A DNA stretch of 7,235 nucleotides from Pseudonocardia sp. (GTDB lineage Bacteria; Actinomycetota; Actinomycetes; Mycobacteriales; Pseudonocardiaceae). This document shows, in pieces, positions 5,923 to 7,235 of the stretch. Under the pieces are notes generated by a model, which did no database searches, was not told where the DNA came from, and worked only from the letters and a program-made list of their open reading frames with translations. The translations under genes were made by a program, and so were the position numbers. The stretch is from assembly GCA_030147065.1 (NCBI GenBank), contig JASLAP010000526.1, positions 1 through 7,235 of the forward strand. The letters run 5' to 3'. Positions within the stretch are counted from its first letter, which is position 1; each line of letters starts with the position of its first letter.

Positions 5923-6357
5923 ATGCCACTGCAAGGTGAGTACGAGCTGAGCCCCACCGGTTGGGTGCGCGACCAGACCGAGAAGATCCTGGCCAACGGG
6001 ACCACCGACGGGGTCACCGTCAAGGACCGCCCGGTGATCCTGCTGACCACCCGCGGGGTGAAGAGCGGCAAGCTGCGCAAGGTGCCGCTGATGCGGGTGG
6101 AGCACGACGGTCGCTACGCGATCGTGGCCTCGCTGGGCGGCGCCCCGAAGCACCCGGTCTGGTACCACAACGTGGTCGCCGACCCGCACGTCGAGCTCCA
6201 GGACGGCACCGTGACCCGGGACTACCGGGCCCGCGAGGTGCACGGCGAGGAGAAGGCGCAGTGGTGGGAGCGGGCCGTCGCGGCCTACCCCGACTACGCC
6301 GACTACCAGCGCAAGACCGACCGCCAGATCCCGGTCTTCGTCCTCGAACCCGTCTGA
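5923..6357 (+). CDS. Deazaflavin (F420)-dependent nitroreductase family protein (Ddn-like)
   Basis: This 144-residue protein belongs to the family of Mycobacterium tuberculosis Ddn (DUF385, split beta-barrel), small proteins that use reduced coenzyme F420 to reduce quinones or nitro compounds. The family landmarks are present: PVILLTTRGVKSGKLRKVPL (37-56), IVASLGGAPKHPVWYHN (67-83), ADPHVEL (86-92) and YPDYADYQRKTDRQIPVFVLEP (122-143). The size is close to Ddn (151 residues), with a slightly shorter N-terminus. The start is the ATG at 5923; a TTG at 5911 is in frame but has no better ribosome site. There is no signal peptide or membrane segment beyond an amphipathic N-terminus. The physiological substrate is unknown. 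It is divergent from thiD and convergent with the permease gene. Confidence 0.92.
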   Translation: MPLQGEYELSPTGWVRDQTEKILANGTTDGVTVKDRPVILLTTRGVKSGKLRKVPLMRVEHDGRYAIVASLGGAPKHPVWYHNVVADPHVELQDGTVTRDYRAREVHGEEKAQWWERAVAAYPDYADYQRKTDRQIPVFVLEPV

Positions 6358-6359
6358 CC

Positions 6360-6405
6360 CTCGTGCGTGAGTTTCATGCCTATGGGCACGAAACTCACGC
6401 ACGAG
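6360..6405. terminator. Long hairpin at a convergent junction, probable bidirectional terminator
   Basis: Bases 6360-6380 pair with 6385-6405 over 21 positions with a single A/C mismatch (6376 with 6389) and a 4-nt loop TATG. The arm core is TCGTGCGTGAGTTTC. It begins two bases after the rightward stop codon and ends inside the leftward permease gene, whose stop codon (6395-6397) lies in the right arm. Position and stability fit a terminator shared by two convergent genes. There is no T-tract. Like the element at 148-202, it is less GC-rich than its surroundings. Confidence 0.72.
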
Positions 6406-7235
6406 CCAGGGCGGTGGTCGGGGGGACGCGGCCGGCGCGGGTGGCGGGGACGGCGGCGGCGAGCACGGCGACCACGGTGACGCCGGCGACCAGCGCCGCC
6501 AGCGGCGGCACCGCGGACAGCGGGAAGCCGGATCCGACGCCGAGTTCCTCGGCGGCCAGCAGGCCGTAGCCGGCCCCGATCACCGCGCCGACGACGGCGG
6601 CGCCCAGCCCGGCCATCGCCGCCTCCCAGGCCACCATCGCGCGCACCCCGCGGCGGGTCAGCCCGACCGCGCGCAGCAGCCCGGTCTCCCGCGTCCGCTC
6701 GGTCACCGACAGCGTCAGCGTGACCCCGACGCCGACCACCGCGACGACGGTGGTCATCCCGACCAGGGCCAGGCCCAGCGCGGTCGCCCCGGCCAGGGTC
6801 TCGTCGACGTCGGCGCGGGCCTGCGCGGCGTACTGGACGACCGTCCCCGGCCCGACCGCGGCCTCCACCGCCCGCCGCGCGGTGTCCGCGTCGACGCCGG
6901 GGGCCGGGTCGACCAGCACCTGCAGCCCGTCGGCCCGGGCGACCACGGCGGGGTCGGCGGCCAGCCGGCCCTCGACCTCGGCCAACCGGTCCGCGTCCGA
7001 CGCCAGCACCACCAGCTCGCTCGGGAACAGCCCGGCCACCGCGGCGTCGGCCTGGGCGCGGGTCGAGGACAGCCCGACCAGCAGCGCCGCGGTCAGCCCG
7101 ACGCCCAGCGCCAGCACCGACACGGTCGCCGCGGTGCGCCGCGGCACGTCGGCGGCGTTGGCCACCGCCAGCCGCCCGGCCGCCCGGCCGAGCACCGCCA
7201 CCGGCCGGGCCAGCGCCTGGCCCAGCCCGCGGACC
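6395..7235 (-). CDS. FtsX-type ABC transporter permease, C-terminal part (partial)
   Basis: The frame stays open to the right edge, so the start is missing; 279 residues are visible. LAVANAADVPRRTAATVSVLALGVG (22-46) is the segment that precedes the second half of duplicated actinobacterial FtsX/MacB-like permeases, and a membrane helix follows at about 37-57. A region of about 90 residues outside the membrane comes next (58-150). The FtsX domain then has three helices (about 152-176, 203-227 and 244-263), with the family hallmark ERTRETGLLRAVGLTRRGVRAMV between the first two. A GTG at 7201 is open but is internal to this frame. The gene probably works with an ATP-binding protein encoded to the right, exporting an unknown lipid-like or peptide substrate or acting mechanically in the envelope. 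The last codons lie in the hairpin at 6360-6405. Confidence 0.88.
   Translation of the reverse strand, partial: VRGLGQALARPVAVLGRAAGRLAVANAADVPRRTAATVSVLALGVGLTAALLVGLSSTRAQADAAVAGLFPSELVVLASDADRLAEVEGRLAADPAVVARADGLQVLVDPAPGVDADTARRAVEAAVGPGTVVQYAAQARADVDETLAGATALGLALVGMTTVVAVVGVGVTLTLSVTERTRETGLLRAVGLTRRGVRAMVAWEAAMAGLGAAVVGAVIGAGYGLLAAEELGVGSGFPLSAVPPLAALVAGVTVVAVLAAAVPATRAGRVPPTTALARA

Noticed and set aside
5861..5929. Longer thiD start at the GTG at 5929
   Set aside because: It would overlap the start of the divergent gene and add a Pro/Ala-rich stretch absent from the family.
1..7235. CRISPR array, tRNA or rRNA genes, insertion sequence ends, or phage genes
   Set aside because: I looked on both strands and saw no regularly spaced repeats, no cloverleaf-like sequence, no transposase or integrase motif and no target-site duplications.

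Overview
The window is very GC-rich, and almost every codon in the recognised genes ends in G or C. GTG starts, a mycobacterial-type ThiD and an F420-dependent nitroreductase-type protein point to a high-GC actinobacterium. Pseudonocardiales or a neighbouring order is my best guess, but nothing here fixes the genus.

Layout, left to right. The last 17 codons of an unknown plus-strand gene end at 55. A 190-bp intergenic stretch follows, holding a perfect 24-bp inverted repeat (148-202) that is probably a bidirectional terminator. A long minus-strand block comes next. In transcription order it reads thiD (5860-5015), a three-gene molybdenum hydroxylase operon of the xanthine dehydrogenase/CO dehydrogenase family (large subunit 4947-2662, 2Fe-2S subunit 2665-2132, FAD subunit 2135-1320), and a membrane-anchored Ser/Thr protein kinase (1253-246). 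Divergent from thiD is a plus-strand gene of the deazaflavin (F420)-dependent nitroreductase family (5923-6357). It converges on the 3' end of a minus-strand FtsX-type ABC permease that runs off the right edge. A second long hairpin (6360-6405) sits at that convergence and contains the permease stop codon.

How the genes fit together. The three hydroxylase genes are coupled through two nearly identical ATGA stop/start overlaps, so they should be made as one L-S-M complex: electrons pass from the molybdenum site through two 2Fe-2S clusters to FAD. The large-subunit active-site loop is AYRGAGR rather than the CO-dehydrogenase AYxCSFR loop, so the true substrate is unknown and CO is not supported. 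No cofactor-maturation genes lie in the window. The kinase follows after 66 bp (33 bp from an earlier possible start), with an AT-rich promoter-like block between, so it may be independently expressed. ThiD acts in thiamine synthesis and has no obvious link to the hydroxylase.

Most of the window is ordinary actinobacterial gene content. The points most worth a second look are the two intergenic hairpins, a run of A/T-ending codons over a conserved active-site motif in the large subunit, the duplicated coupling junctions, and a 12-bp palindrome ahead of the hydroxylase operon. I see no CRISPR array, tRNA, rRNA, insertion sequence or phage gene, and no clear new defence or biosynthetic system.
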